From assembly GCA_016933985.1 (NCBI GenBank), contig JAFGTU010000355.1:1-6709 (forward strand): DNA of 6,709 nucleotides, given 5' to 3'. Positions within the stretch are counted from its first letter, which is position 1. Every line of letters begins with the position of its first letter. The DNA comes from Sedimentisphaerales bacterium (GTDB lineage Bacteria; Planctomycetota; Phycisphaerae; Sedimentisphaerales; Anaerobacaceae). Of this stretch, positions 1 through 6,100 are shown in pieces. The position numbers and the translations under genes were made by a program. The notes under the pieces were generated by a model that was given only the letters and a program-made list of their open reading frames with translations, made no database searches and was not told where the DNA came from.

Positions 1-117
1 AAATACACCGGCTGGGCCTTCGGCTTCGGAATCGAACGCCTCGCCATGAGAAAATACGGCATAACCGACATCCGCCTGTTCTTCGAGAACGACCTGCGCT
101 TCCTCGACCAGTTCTAA
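1..117 (+). CDS. pheS: Phenylalanine--tRNA ligase alpha subunit, C-terminal end (partial)
   Basis: This is the last 38 codons of the catalytic alpha subunit of cytosolic phenylalanyl-tRNA synthetase, which charges tRNA-Phe with phenylalanine using ATP. The 5' part lies outside the window. The fragment reads in frame 1 and contains the class II synthetase motif 3 (GFGIERLAM, fragment residues 8-16). It then has the highly conserved PheS tail, YGITDIRLFFENDLRF, ending in DQF and TAA. The C-terminus is where the family normally ends, so the gene is intact at this end. In many bacteria pheT follows pheS directly. Here a broken nucleotidyltransferase gene starts 12 bp downstream, so pheT, if present, is elsewhere. 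No terminator hairpin is visible after the stop. Identification is secure because this C-terminus is distinctive. Confidence 0.97.
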   Translation, partial: KYTGWAFGFGIERLAMRKYGITDIRLFFENDLRFLDQF

Positions 118-129
118 TGGACATTAGCG

Positions 130-419
130 ATGATTACGAAAGAAGAAATCCTAAGCGCCCTTGCCAAAGACAGGTTCGAACTGGAAAGCCGATACAAGGT
201 TCGCAAACTGGCATTATTCGGCTCCTATGCGAGGGGAGACCAGCGGGCCGACAGTGATGTGGATATACTTGTCGAGGTCGATCCGTCTATAGGTCTGGCT
301 TCGTCACCTTAGCCGAAAGAATCAAGAAATTGCTTGGACTCGGCGTTGACCTGGTCTCGACTCGGGCCGTTACAGCCAAAGCGATGGAATTCATCGAGAC
401 GGAGCTGATTTATGTCTAA
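130..419 (+). pseudogene. MNT-type nucleotidyltransferase gene, frameshifted
   Basis: The first frame (130-312) encodes the N-terminal part of a minimal nucleotidyltransferase of the MntA/KNTase fold. FGSYARG (residues 30-36) is the GS signature, and DVD (43-45) supplies the first two metal-binding aspartates. This frame stops at 310-312 after an unrelated ASSP tail. The expected continuation lies one frame over: from about 297 to TAA at 417-419 it reads GFVTLAERIKKLLGLGVDLV and onward to ELIYV, and includes the VDLV segment that normally gives the third aspartate. Adding one G to the GG at 297-298 would rejoin the frames into a protein of about 96 residues, the usual family size. The truncated 60-residue product would lack the third carboxylate. 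MNT proteins are often the antitoxin partner of HEPN toxins (HepT), but no HEPN gene is adjacent. No strong ribosome binding site precedes the ATG. It may be a real pseudogene or a sequencing error in a short G run. Confidence 0.85.
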
Positions 420-422
420 GAG

Positions 423-1316
423 CTACTTGATAGAGTCGTCGGGTTTTAGGCCGAGTTTTTTGTAGAGTTGGCGTCTGCCGGCCTTGTCGCCTATTATGAT
501 AGCCTGGGCGTATTCGGCGACTTCTGCGGCCTTTGCTCGGGGGACCACTATCACGCCATCGCCGTCTGCGACGATGACGTCGCCCGTCTCGACGAGTACT
601 CCGCCGCAGACGATTGGGCGATTTACCGACTCGATTTCGTTCCTGCCGGGGCGGATGCCTCTACCGGGCTTCCTGAAGTACAGGGGGACTTTCTCTGTGG
701 CAATCTCATCGGTGTCGCGGGCGGTGGCATTGGTGACCACGCCGACGCAGCCTGCCAGCTTCCAGCCCATAATGTTGTTCGAGCCGATGGAGCCGACGTC
801 CGAATCGGGGGCGTCGTCCAGTACCAGGGCCGTGCCTTTGCGGATAATTGCGGTAAAAGGCTCGCTCGAAAGCTTGGAGTACCAGTCGCCGACCCACTTG
901 TCGAAGGCCTCCGTTGCCATCGCCGGGGCGGAGGGCTTGTTTGTCGGGACGTATCGGGCCGTTACCGCGACGCCGACGAAGCGGTGCGTATAGTGCTCCG
1001 TATCCTTCCATGCGGCGTGAATTTCTGGCGACATAAGGCCGATATTGGTAAGGCCCACCTTATCCATCCCATCCGTGACATCGGCGACTCGCAGACCGTC
1101 GAAGAGCTTGAGAATCCGCTCATCTTCTTTAGCACTATAGACCTTAGTCGCAATGAAGCCCTTGCCTGCCCGCAGTTCTTCGGCGGTCGGAGCGGTTTTC
1201 TGCTCGGCCGCGGCCGGCCCCGATGGCGACGCTGCGAGGAGCATCAACGCCGCCCCTACGCCGAGATAAGCCAACAGTCGCAGTGTTACAGGCATCTTTC
1301 CTTTTTCGGTTTGCAT
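423..1316 (-). CDS. RraA/HMG-aldolase-like family protein with signal peptide
   Basis: This 297-residue protein belongs to the RraA-like fold, which includes RNase E regulator RraA, HMG/CHA aldolase and oxaloacetate decarboxylases. Family landmarks in order are VADVTDGMDKVG (77-88), a glycine-rich loop GSIGSNN (175-181), and the R200-D201-x2-E204 signature associated with metal and substrate binding. PIVCGGV (234-240) and GDVIVADGDGVIVVPR (245-260) follow. The N-terminus is a clear Sec signal peptide: basic start, hydrophobic stretch around residues 13-29, and an AAA-EQ cleavage site after residue 37. Export is unusual because well-studied relatives are cytosolic. The core is longer than RraA itself, with an apparent insertion of about 30 residues near 128-160. 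The start is supported by a near-perfect AAGGAGGTG at 1321-1329; an internal Met8 is less well placed. The RD residues favour an aldolase/decarboxylase-type enzyme, but the substrate cannot be read from the sequence. It converges on the nucleotidyltransferase pseudogene, with only 3 bp between the stops. Confidence 0.9.
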   Translation of the reverse strand: MQTEKGKMPVTLRLLAYLGVGAALMLLAASPSGPAAAEQKTAPTAEELRAGKGFIATKVYSAKEDERILKLFDGLRVADVTDGMDKVGLTNIGLMSPEIHAAWKDTEHYTHRFVGVAVTARYVPTNKPSAPAMATEAFDKWVGDWYSKLSSEPFTAIIRKGTALVLDDAPDSDVGSIGSNNIMGWKLAGCVGVVTNATARDTDEIATEKVPLYFRKPGRGIRPGRNEIESVNRPIVCGGVLVETGDVIVADGDGVIVVPRAKAAEVAEYAQAIIIGDKAGRRQLYKKLGLKPDDSIK

Positions 1317-1320
1317 AATG

Positions 1321-1329
1321 CACCTCCTT
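1321..1329 (-). promoter_or_regulatory. Strong ribosome binding site of the RraA-like gene
   Basis: On the minus strand the sequence AAGGAGGTG lies just upstream of the ATG at 1316, with about 6 nt between the GGAGG core and the start codon. It matches the anti-Shine-Dalgarno complement almost fully. It decides the start in favour of Met1 over the in-frame Met8. Confidence 0.85.
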
Positions 1330-1393
1330 GTTGCTGCGGGTAAAACTGCTCATTATCAACCAACATGCCAATACCAGTTCTCAGAGTATCGTC

Positions 1394-1421
1394 AATATAC
1401 ATCTGCGCCGTCGCACTTCAA
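1394..1421 (-). promoter_or_regulatory. Possible promoter of the RraA-like gene
   Basis: Read on the minus strand, TTGAAG (1416-1421) and TATATT (1394-1399) are separated by 16 bp. They match the sigma-70 consensus at 4 of 6 and 5 of 6 positions. They would start transcription some 70 nt upstream of the ATG. A GATAAT at 1352-1357 is an alternative -10 with a poor -35. Promoter hexamers of this quality occur by chance, so confidence is low. Confidence 0.3.
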
Positions 1422-1448
1422 GCTCAAAAAGGCTCGATTCCCGTGCCC

Positions 1449-1516
1449 TGTCATTCCCGCGAAAGCGGGAATCCAGATTCTGCTGAAATGGATTCCGCAT
1501 CAAGTGCGGAATGACA
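1449..1516. repeat. Palindromic repeat with two perfect hairpins (ATTCCCGC type)
   Basis: This is a 68-bp element with 9-bp terminal inverted repeats: TGTCATTCC at 1449-1457 and GGAATGACA at 1508-1516. Inside are two perfect 8-bp stems. The first is ATTCCCGC / GCGGGAAT (1453-1460 and 1465-1472) closed by a GAAA loop. The second is ATTCCGCA / TGCGGAAT (1492-1499 and 1505-1512) closed by TCAAG. The inner arms GGAATCCA (1468-1475) and TGGATTCC (1489-1496) also pair, so the whole unit can fold as one long hairpin or a cruciform. Its plus-strand translation contains VIPAKAGIQ, a spurious peptide that often marks this widespread repeat class in bacterial annotations. It resembles REP/BIME or small MITE-like elements. 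It sits between divergent genes and has no T tract, so a simple terminator role is unlikely. Confidence 0.88.
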
Positions 1517-1641
1517 ATTTACAGATGCGATTGTTGCAGGGTAACAGTGACGATAGGCCAATCCTGCGGGAATCACTTGCGGAATTGACAAATTCTGGTA
1601 GAGTGAGCCTCGGCGAATTGCATTGTGCCCAAGGACCCGGA

Positions 1642-2064
1642 ATGATGGAAATCACGGACAGCATTCACATCAGCGAAGACCAGATTGTCGTCAAGGCCTC
1701 TCGTAGCGGGGGGCCGGGGGGGCAGAATGTCAATAAGGTCAATACGCGGGTGACTCTGTTCTTCGATGTGGCCAATTGCGGCGGTCTATCCGACGTGCAG
1801 AAAAGGATGATACTCACTCGGTTGGCGGGCCGCGCGGACAAACAGGGTGTGCTGAGGGTCGTCTGCCGGAAGTTTCGCACGCAAAGGGCCAATCGGCTCG
1901 CCGCGATGGAAAAGCTGCGACGGCTGCTCGTAGAATCGCTCAAGAAACCTCGCTTTCGCAAGAAGACGACCATACCGCGTTCGGCCCACGAGAGCCGCCT
2001 GGAGAAGAAGAAGCGGCGAGGCGCACTAAAAAAGCTCAGGACCGAAAAGGAATTCGAGCTTTAA
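1642..2064 (+). CDS. arfB: Alternative ribosome-rescue factor, peptidyl-tRNA hydrolase ArfB (YaeJ)
   Basis: This 140-residue protein is the same size as E. coli YaeJ/ArfB. It releases nascent chains from ribosomes stalled on mRNAs without a stop codon by hydrolysing peptidyl-tRNA in the ribosome. Residues 20-37 carry the release-factor signature SRSGGPGGQNVNKVNTRV, with the catalytic GGQ at 26-28. A strongly basic C-terminal tail follows (about 101-136, rich in Lys and Arg), which in this family threads into the empty mRNA channel. The domain that reads stop codons in true release factors is absent. The start at 1642 fits the AAGGA at 1631-1635 with 6-nt spacing; the adjacent ATG at 1645 is equally possible and would drop one residue. 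The open frame extends far upstream but there crosses a palindromic repeat and lacks family similarity. The stop overlaps the stop of a convergent gene. The mitochondrial homologue is ICT1. Confidence 0.95.
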   Translation: MMEITDSIHISEDQIVVKASRSGGPGGQNVNKVNTRVTLFFDVANCGGLSDVQKRMILTRLAGRADKQGVLRVVCRKFRTQRANRLAAMEKLRRLLVESLKKPRFRKKTTIPRSAHESRLEKKKRRGALKKLRTEKEFEL

Positions 2065-2324
2065 TCGGGCAGCTCGTACTCGGTCAGCGTCTGCTCGAAG
2101 TTGTGAACGAGAGGCCCCGAATGGAGACGAAATGACTGCATCGGCTTTCCGCGCAATGCCCCGATGACTGTCTTCTGGCAACGAAAGATTTTATCATCAA
2201 GAGAGAGCCATGCACACTTGAGCGTGCAATTCGCGCCGCGAATGGGGCAGAGAATCGGGTCACCGCCCTCATCCGCCAGGAAGCCGTGCTCGCCTATCTT
2301 AATTGCTCTGCACTTCTTAAGCAT
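2061..2324 (-). CDS. Small cysteine-containing protein of unknown function
   Basis: I do not recognise this 87-residue protein. It has five cysteines: C5, then C26-x6-C33-x3-C37-x11-C49. The stretch LCPIRGANCTLKCAWLSLDD (25-44), followed by FRCQ (47-50), looks like a metal-binding or structural cysteine cluster. There is no signal peptide or membrane segment. Support for a real gene is good. A ribosome-binding GGTGA lies just upstream of the ATG, and an in-frame stop limits upstream extension to 10 codons. An extended -10 promoter with perfect TATAAT lies about 47 bp upstream. Its TAA interlocks with the arfB stop in a TTAA palindrome, so the two genes converge with no terminator between them. 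The cysteine spacing might bind zinc or an Fe-S cluster, but no named family is claimed. Confidence 0.72.
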   Translation of the reverse strand: MLKKCRAIKIGEHGFLADEGGDPILCPIRGANCTLKCAWLSLDDKIFRCQKTVIGALRGKPMQSFRLHSGPLVHNFEQTLTEYELPD

Positions 2325-2370
2325 CTTCTCACCACGCCCCTTCCAAAAAGGCTACAAATACCACGGTAGT

Positions 2371-2400
2371 ATTATACCAGATAAGAGGGCCAAATTGCAA
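2371..2400 (-). promoter_or_regulatory. Sigma-70-type promoter with extended -10 for the small cysteine protein
   Basis: On the minus strand, TTGCAA (2395-2400; 4 of 6 matches) is followed after 18 bp by a perfect TATAAT (2371-2376). The -10 is preceded by TGG, giving the extended -10 form TGnTATAAT. Transcription would start near 2364, about 40 nt before the ATG at 2324. It is the best promoter match in the window and points directly at the 87-residue gene. Confidence 0.65.
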
Positions 2401-2598
2401 GGACGAATACGTTAGGACCGACTAAACGCAGCCACTATATTCTTACTACTCACAACCGGCGCACGTGAGCAGCATTCAGCGGGATTCTTATTGGACGGCT
2501 CAGGCCGGTTATCGGCCTTCGATGAAAAATACTTGGCCCTCTTTCCCTCCCTACGGGAACATCTGATGCGGATTCTAATTCATTGTCGTGCTCTTTGC

Positions 2599-2707
2599 GT
2601 CATCCTGAGTGCAACGAAGGATCTGGATTATGAGGCGAGAGAACATTACATAGTCGATTGGATCTACCACTAATCAGCCGGATTCTTCGCCTGCGGCTCA
2701 GAATGAC
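2599..2707. repeat. Palindromic repeat with GTCATCCTGAG-type ends
   Basis: The ends are imperfect inverted repeats: GTCATCCTGAG at 2599-2609 and CTCAGAATGAC at 2697-2707, 10 of 11 positions pairing. Nested inside, GAAGGATCTGG (2616-2626) partly pairs with CCGGATTCTTC (2678-2688). The left end translates as VILSATKDL, another peptide typical of spuriously translated intergenic repeats. The outer GTCAT...ATGAC ends are shared with the 68-bp repeat at 1449-1516, although the interiors differ, so both may belong to related small non-autonomous palindromic families. There is no transposase and no clear target-site duplication. Confidence 0.72.
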
Positions 2708-2799
2708 AGTCCAACACTGCCTGAGAACTTTTTATAATCCGCATAATCTCTCTCTTCTCAGCCCTCTCGGCGTTCGCTGTGGTGAAAGAACGCTCCGTG

Positions 2800-2898
2800 C
2801 TAAAGCCTTCGCCGCAGGAAGGCAACGGAGACAATAATGGCCGTGACGATCATAATCACAAGCACCTCTTGCATGCCGATAAACACCGCTGCCGCCAT
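2800..2898 (-). CDS. Possible 32-residue single-pass membrane protein
   Basis: The predicted peptide begins MAAAVFIGMQEVLVIMIV and continues TAIIVSVAFLRRRL. It is one hydrophobic helix of about 25 residues ending in a positively charged RRR, the charge layout of a small inner-membrane protein with its C-terminus in the cytoplasm. An AAGAAGG sequence lies about 8 nt upstream of the ATG, and an in-frame TGA lies a few codons before it, so this is a self-contained frame. An internal Met9 could also start it. The IGMQEVLVIMIV stretch faintly recalls TatA-type N-termini, but the FG hinge and amphipathic helix of TatA are absent. No good promoter was found. It could be a genuine small protein, a remnant, or chance. 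Confidence 0.35.
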   Translation of the reverse strand: MAAAVFIGMQEVLVIMIVTAIIVSVAFLRRRL

Positions 2899-3036
2899 AG
2901 TTGCCGCCTTCTTGATTCAGCCGACCGGTTAACGTTTTCAACCTTTGTTCTTGTATGCGAATTTTGACCGCCATCCGCGCAGAAAGCAAGCAAATACTCC
3001 CGTATTCTAATATGGAGGGGCGGCGATAATCCCGAA

Positions 3037-3065
3037 TTGAAAATCGCCGGCGACTGTGGTACAAA
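3037..3065 (+). promoter_or_regulatory. Candidate promoter of the addBA operon
   Basis: TTGAAA (3037-3042; 5 of 6) and TACAAA (3060-3065; 4 of 6) are separated by an ideal 17 bp, pointing at addB. This predicts a leader of roughly 35 nt. A 7-bp inverted repeat, CGGCGAT (3021-3027) and ATCGCCG (3043-3049), brackets the -35 box and enters the spacer, so it might be an operator or be incidental. Confidence 0.45.
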
Positions 3066-3094
3066 GTGCTGCAAGGATTGTTGCAAAGTAAGGC

Positions 3095-3102
3095 AAGGTA
3101 GG
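3095..3102 (+). promoter_or_regulatory. Ribosome binding site of addB
   Basis: AAGGTAGG lies 5 nt before the ATG at 3108. It is a good though interrupted match to the Shine-Dalgarno consensus and supports the chosen start, which also places the Walker A loop at the expected N-terminal position. Confidence 0.65.
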
Positions 3103-3107
3103 TTTTT

Positions 3108-6100
3108 ATGGCGGTTCGATTTATTCTTGGCAGAAGCGGGACGGGCAAGACGAGCTACTGCATTAAGGCTATCGTCGATGCCTTGGTCGAGGTCTGCGAG
3201 CAGCAGTTGATCCTGCTGGTCCCGGAGCAGGCGACCTACCAGGCCGAGCGCGCTATCCTGAGCGATGAGCGTGTGGTCGGGTACAGCAGGCTGCACGTCC
3301 TGTCGTTCGACCGGCTGCAGTTCATGCTCTTAGGCAAGAGCATTGCTCGTCCGGCCATTTCGCGGATCGGCCGCCAGATGATTATCCACAGAATCCTGCG
3401 GGAGAATAGGAACGAACTAAGCCTCTTCAATTCCGCTGCGGACCATCCGGGCCTGGCCCGACAGATGGCCGATACCATCGCCGAGCTGCACGAGTACGCC
3501 AAGACGCCGGACGATTGCCGCCAACTGTTGGATGAACTGGCGAAGAATGAGCGGGGCAGGCTGACCGCCCTGAAATTCGCCGATATTCACTTGGTGCTCG
3601 AGAAGTACCTGAGTTTCATCGAGGGCAAGTTTATAGACCCGGACGTGCAACTGGCCCGCGCCTGCGACGCCGTTGCCGGGGCGGATTTCGTTAAGGGCGC
3701 CAGGTTGTGGGTGGACGGCTTCGCAGGTTTTACGCTGGCCGAGCTTGCGATGTTGACAGAACTGCTCAAGGCAGCCGACCAATCGACAATTGCCCTGTGC
3801 CTTGACCCCACTGAAATCGACCTTGCCAATCCGCAAACCGACAGCATCGATACTGCGGCCCTTTTCTACCCGACGCTGCGTACCTACGCCGACCTTGTCG
3901 AAAGGATCATACAGGGCAAACTCAAACTGGCCGAGCCGGTCATTCTCGAAGAGCCGGTCCGGTTCTCCGCCTGCCAGCAGCTTGCCCATATCGAGCGCAC
4001 GGCGTCGCAGGGTGAGCCGTCCAAAATCGCCGCCGGCGAGAGTATTCGCCTTATTTCCGCGCCCAACGAGCGGGCCGAGGTCCGATTCGTCGCGCAGCAG
4101 ATATTGGAGCTGGTCAAGAACCGGGGGCTTCGATACCGTGACATCGCCGTGATTGCCTCGGATATCGAGGCGTACCAGCATTACGTCGAGGCATACTTTG
4201 CCGATTACGGCGTGCCGTTCTTCATCGACAGGCGAAGGCCGTTGAGCCGCCACCCGGCCGTCGGGCTTATCTGCTCGGCCCTGCGGATCGCCACAGCCGG
4301 CTTTTCCAGCAGCGACATCTTCGCGTACCTAAAGACCGACCTTGTCGGTATAGACCGCTTCAAGGTGGACCTGTTGGAGAATTTCTGCCTGGCCTTCGGC
4401 ATAACCGCCTCGGACTGGCTAAGCGACAAGCAGTGGCAATTTGCAGGGGCCGACGAAGAAGAATTCGACGAGAAGCATGTAAACGAAGTGCGGCACAGCG
4501 TCGCCGGGCCGTTGCGCGGCCTGAAAGATAAGCTGTGCCCGGCGGACAATCAGGATAAGAAGATCAGCACCCGCCAGTTCAGCGGGGCGGTTTTTGATCT
4601 TCTCGATGCCCTCGATGTCGCCGGGACGATTGCCCGTTGGATTGAGCAGGCTCGTGAGAAGGACGACAACGCCGCAGTCGAGGAGCATCGGCAGTTCTAC
4701 GACAAGCTCGTCGGTGTATTCGACGAGCTGACCGAGGTCTTTGGCGAGACGGCAATGCCGGCCGAGGACTTCATGGCGATCATCAATTCGGCCTTCTCGC
4801 AGTTGACACTCGCCTTCATCCCGCCCAAGCTCGACCAGGTGCTCGTCGGCTCGATTGAGCGAAGCCGACACCCGGATTTGAAGGCCGTCTTTCTGATAGG
4901 CGTCACGCAGAGGCAATTCCCCATCCCTCTTGCCTCGAGCGGCATCCTTACCGATGACGACCGCAATCTGGCCGAGCGGGCGGATTTTGCGCTAGCCGGC
5001 GGAACAGAGCGGAACCTTGCCGAACGGCGCTATCTGGCCTACATCGCCTTTACGCGGGCGTCGGAGTATCTTTGCGTGACGTACCCGGCGGTCGATGAGA
5101 AGGGTTCGGGCGTGCCCCGCTCGCAACTCGTCGCCGAGCTTGAGCAGCGATTCGACGACCTTGCCGAGAATTCAATCGCAGGCCGGCAATCCGGCATCGA
5201 CAATGTGCACAACCGAGCCGAACTTATCGACCTTCTCTGCACCCAATTGGGAAGAGATGCGCTCGAATCCGGGCAAAGCGATAAGGCCGACCTCGGCGAA
5301 TTGCTCGACCAGATGCGCCGGGACGATGAGTTTGCCGAGGCAGGTGCAGTCGTTGATTCTGCAATTGGCTACGATAATCGCGCCCGGCTTGACGATGGAA
5401 TCATCGCTGAATTCTTCGGCAAAGCGATTCACAGCTCAGCGACGAGACTGAGCAGCTTTGCATCCTGCCCCTATCAGCATTTCGCGCGATACATGCTCGC
5501 CCTAAAGGAGCGAAAGGAGTTCAAATTTGAGCCGCTGGACCTGGGCAATTTCTACCACACGGCCCTGGACGCCCTGCTCAAGGAGATCAAGGCCCGCGGC
5601 CTGGACTTCGCACGAATTCACGACGAAAAACTGAGAGAAATCCTCCAGGAGCGGATCGCCTCGCTCGCCGCGGGAAATTCCTTCCTGGCGAACTTCGCAC
5701 GTCACGGCCCGCACAACGCCTTCATCCTTCACAACGCCGGCGAGGTCCTCGAAGACGGCGTCCTCGCAATCGCGCAGATGGTCCGCGCCGGCAGTTTCGA
5801 GCCGACGCTTTCGGAGGTCTCGTTCGGCCCGTTCCAAGAAGGTCCCGACGCACTCGGCAAATGCGAGCTTGCCCTGCCCGACGGCAGAATACTGTCCCTA
5901 AGCGGCAAGATTGACCGTCTCGATATCGCAAGACTCGATGACGAAGAGACTGCAATTGTCTTCGACTACAAACGCCGAGCCAAGTCGTTCAACTGGACGA
6001 GATTCCACCACGGTATTGATATGCAATTAGCCATCTACATGCTCGCAGTGCGCGACGCATCGGGAGATAGAACGACGCGAAAGGTAGTCGGCGCATTCTA

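Larger units (their letters stand above)
1317..1641. other. Intergenic region between divergent RraA-like gene and arfB
   Basis: This 325-bp stretch holds no gene of its own. It contains the RraA-like ribosome binding site, a weak candidate promoter for that gene, and a palindromic repeat. A perfect TTGACA hexamer at 1585-1590 points toward arfB but has no good -10 box at the usual distance. An alternative reading is TTGCGG at 1577-1582 with TAGAGT at 1599-1604 (16-bp spacing), also weak. The arfB reading frame is open through this whole stretch back to 1318, but that part encodes only translated repeat and non-family sequence. Confidence 0.6.
2325..3107. other. Long intergenic region upstream of addB
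   Basis: These 783 bp lack any recognisable large gene. They contain the promoter of the small cysteine protein, a 109-bp palindromic repeat, a candidate 32-residue membrane peptide on the minus strand, an inverted repeat GCGTTC / GAACGC (2770-2775 and 2788-2793), and the addB promoter and leader. Open frames of 60-140 codons occur on both strands but have no ribosome binding site or protein-like composition. I see nothing interpretable in 2401-2598. Confidence 0.6.

Noticed and set aside
130..312. Treating the 60-residue frame as an intact small protein
   Set aside because: The last four residues are unrelated to the family, and the missing C-terminal half continues in the adjacent frame, so a frameshift explains it better.
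468..1343. A 291-codon open frame on the plus strand opposite the RraA-like gene
   Set aside because: Its sequence is not family-like, it has no convincing ribosome binding site, and it exactly mirrors a gene with clear domain motifs, signal peptide and strong Shine-Dalgarno. It is a codon-bias shadow.
1449..1516. Reading the double hairpin as a rho-independent terminator
   Set aside because: Neither stem is followed by a T tract, and it lies between two divergent promoter regions, where a terminator is not expected.
1318..1641. Extension of the arfB reading frame about 108 codons upstream
   Set aside because: This part translates through the palindromic repeat (VIPAKAGIQ) and has no ArfB similarity. 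The start at 1642 has an AAGGA ribosome site and gives exactly the usual 140-residue length.
2491..2673. A 60-codon plus-strand frame between the small cysteine gene and addB
   Set aside because: Half of it is the translated repeat (VILSATKDL), and it has no ribosome binding site or recognisable composition.
1449..2707. Treating the two palindromic repeats as the ends of one mobile element carrying arfB and the small cysteine gene
   Set aside because: The two units differ in length and interior, each is a complete palindrome, no transposase lies between them, and arfB is a housekeeping-type gene.
2732..3148. A 138-codon minus-strand frame in the region upstream of addB
   Set aside because: It overlaps the addB start and promoter, contains no domain-like segment, and runs in a different frame across the better-supported 32-residue peptide.
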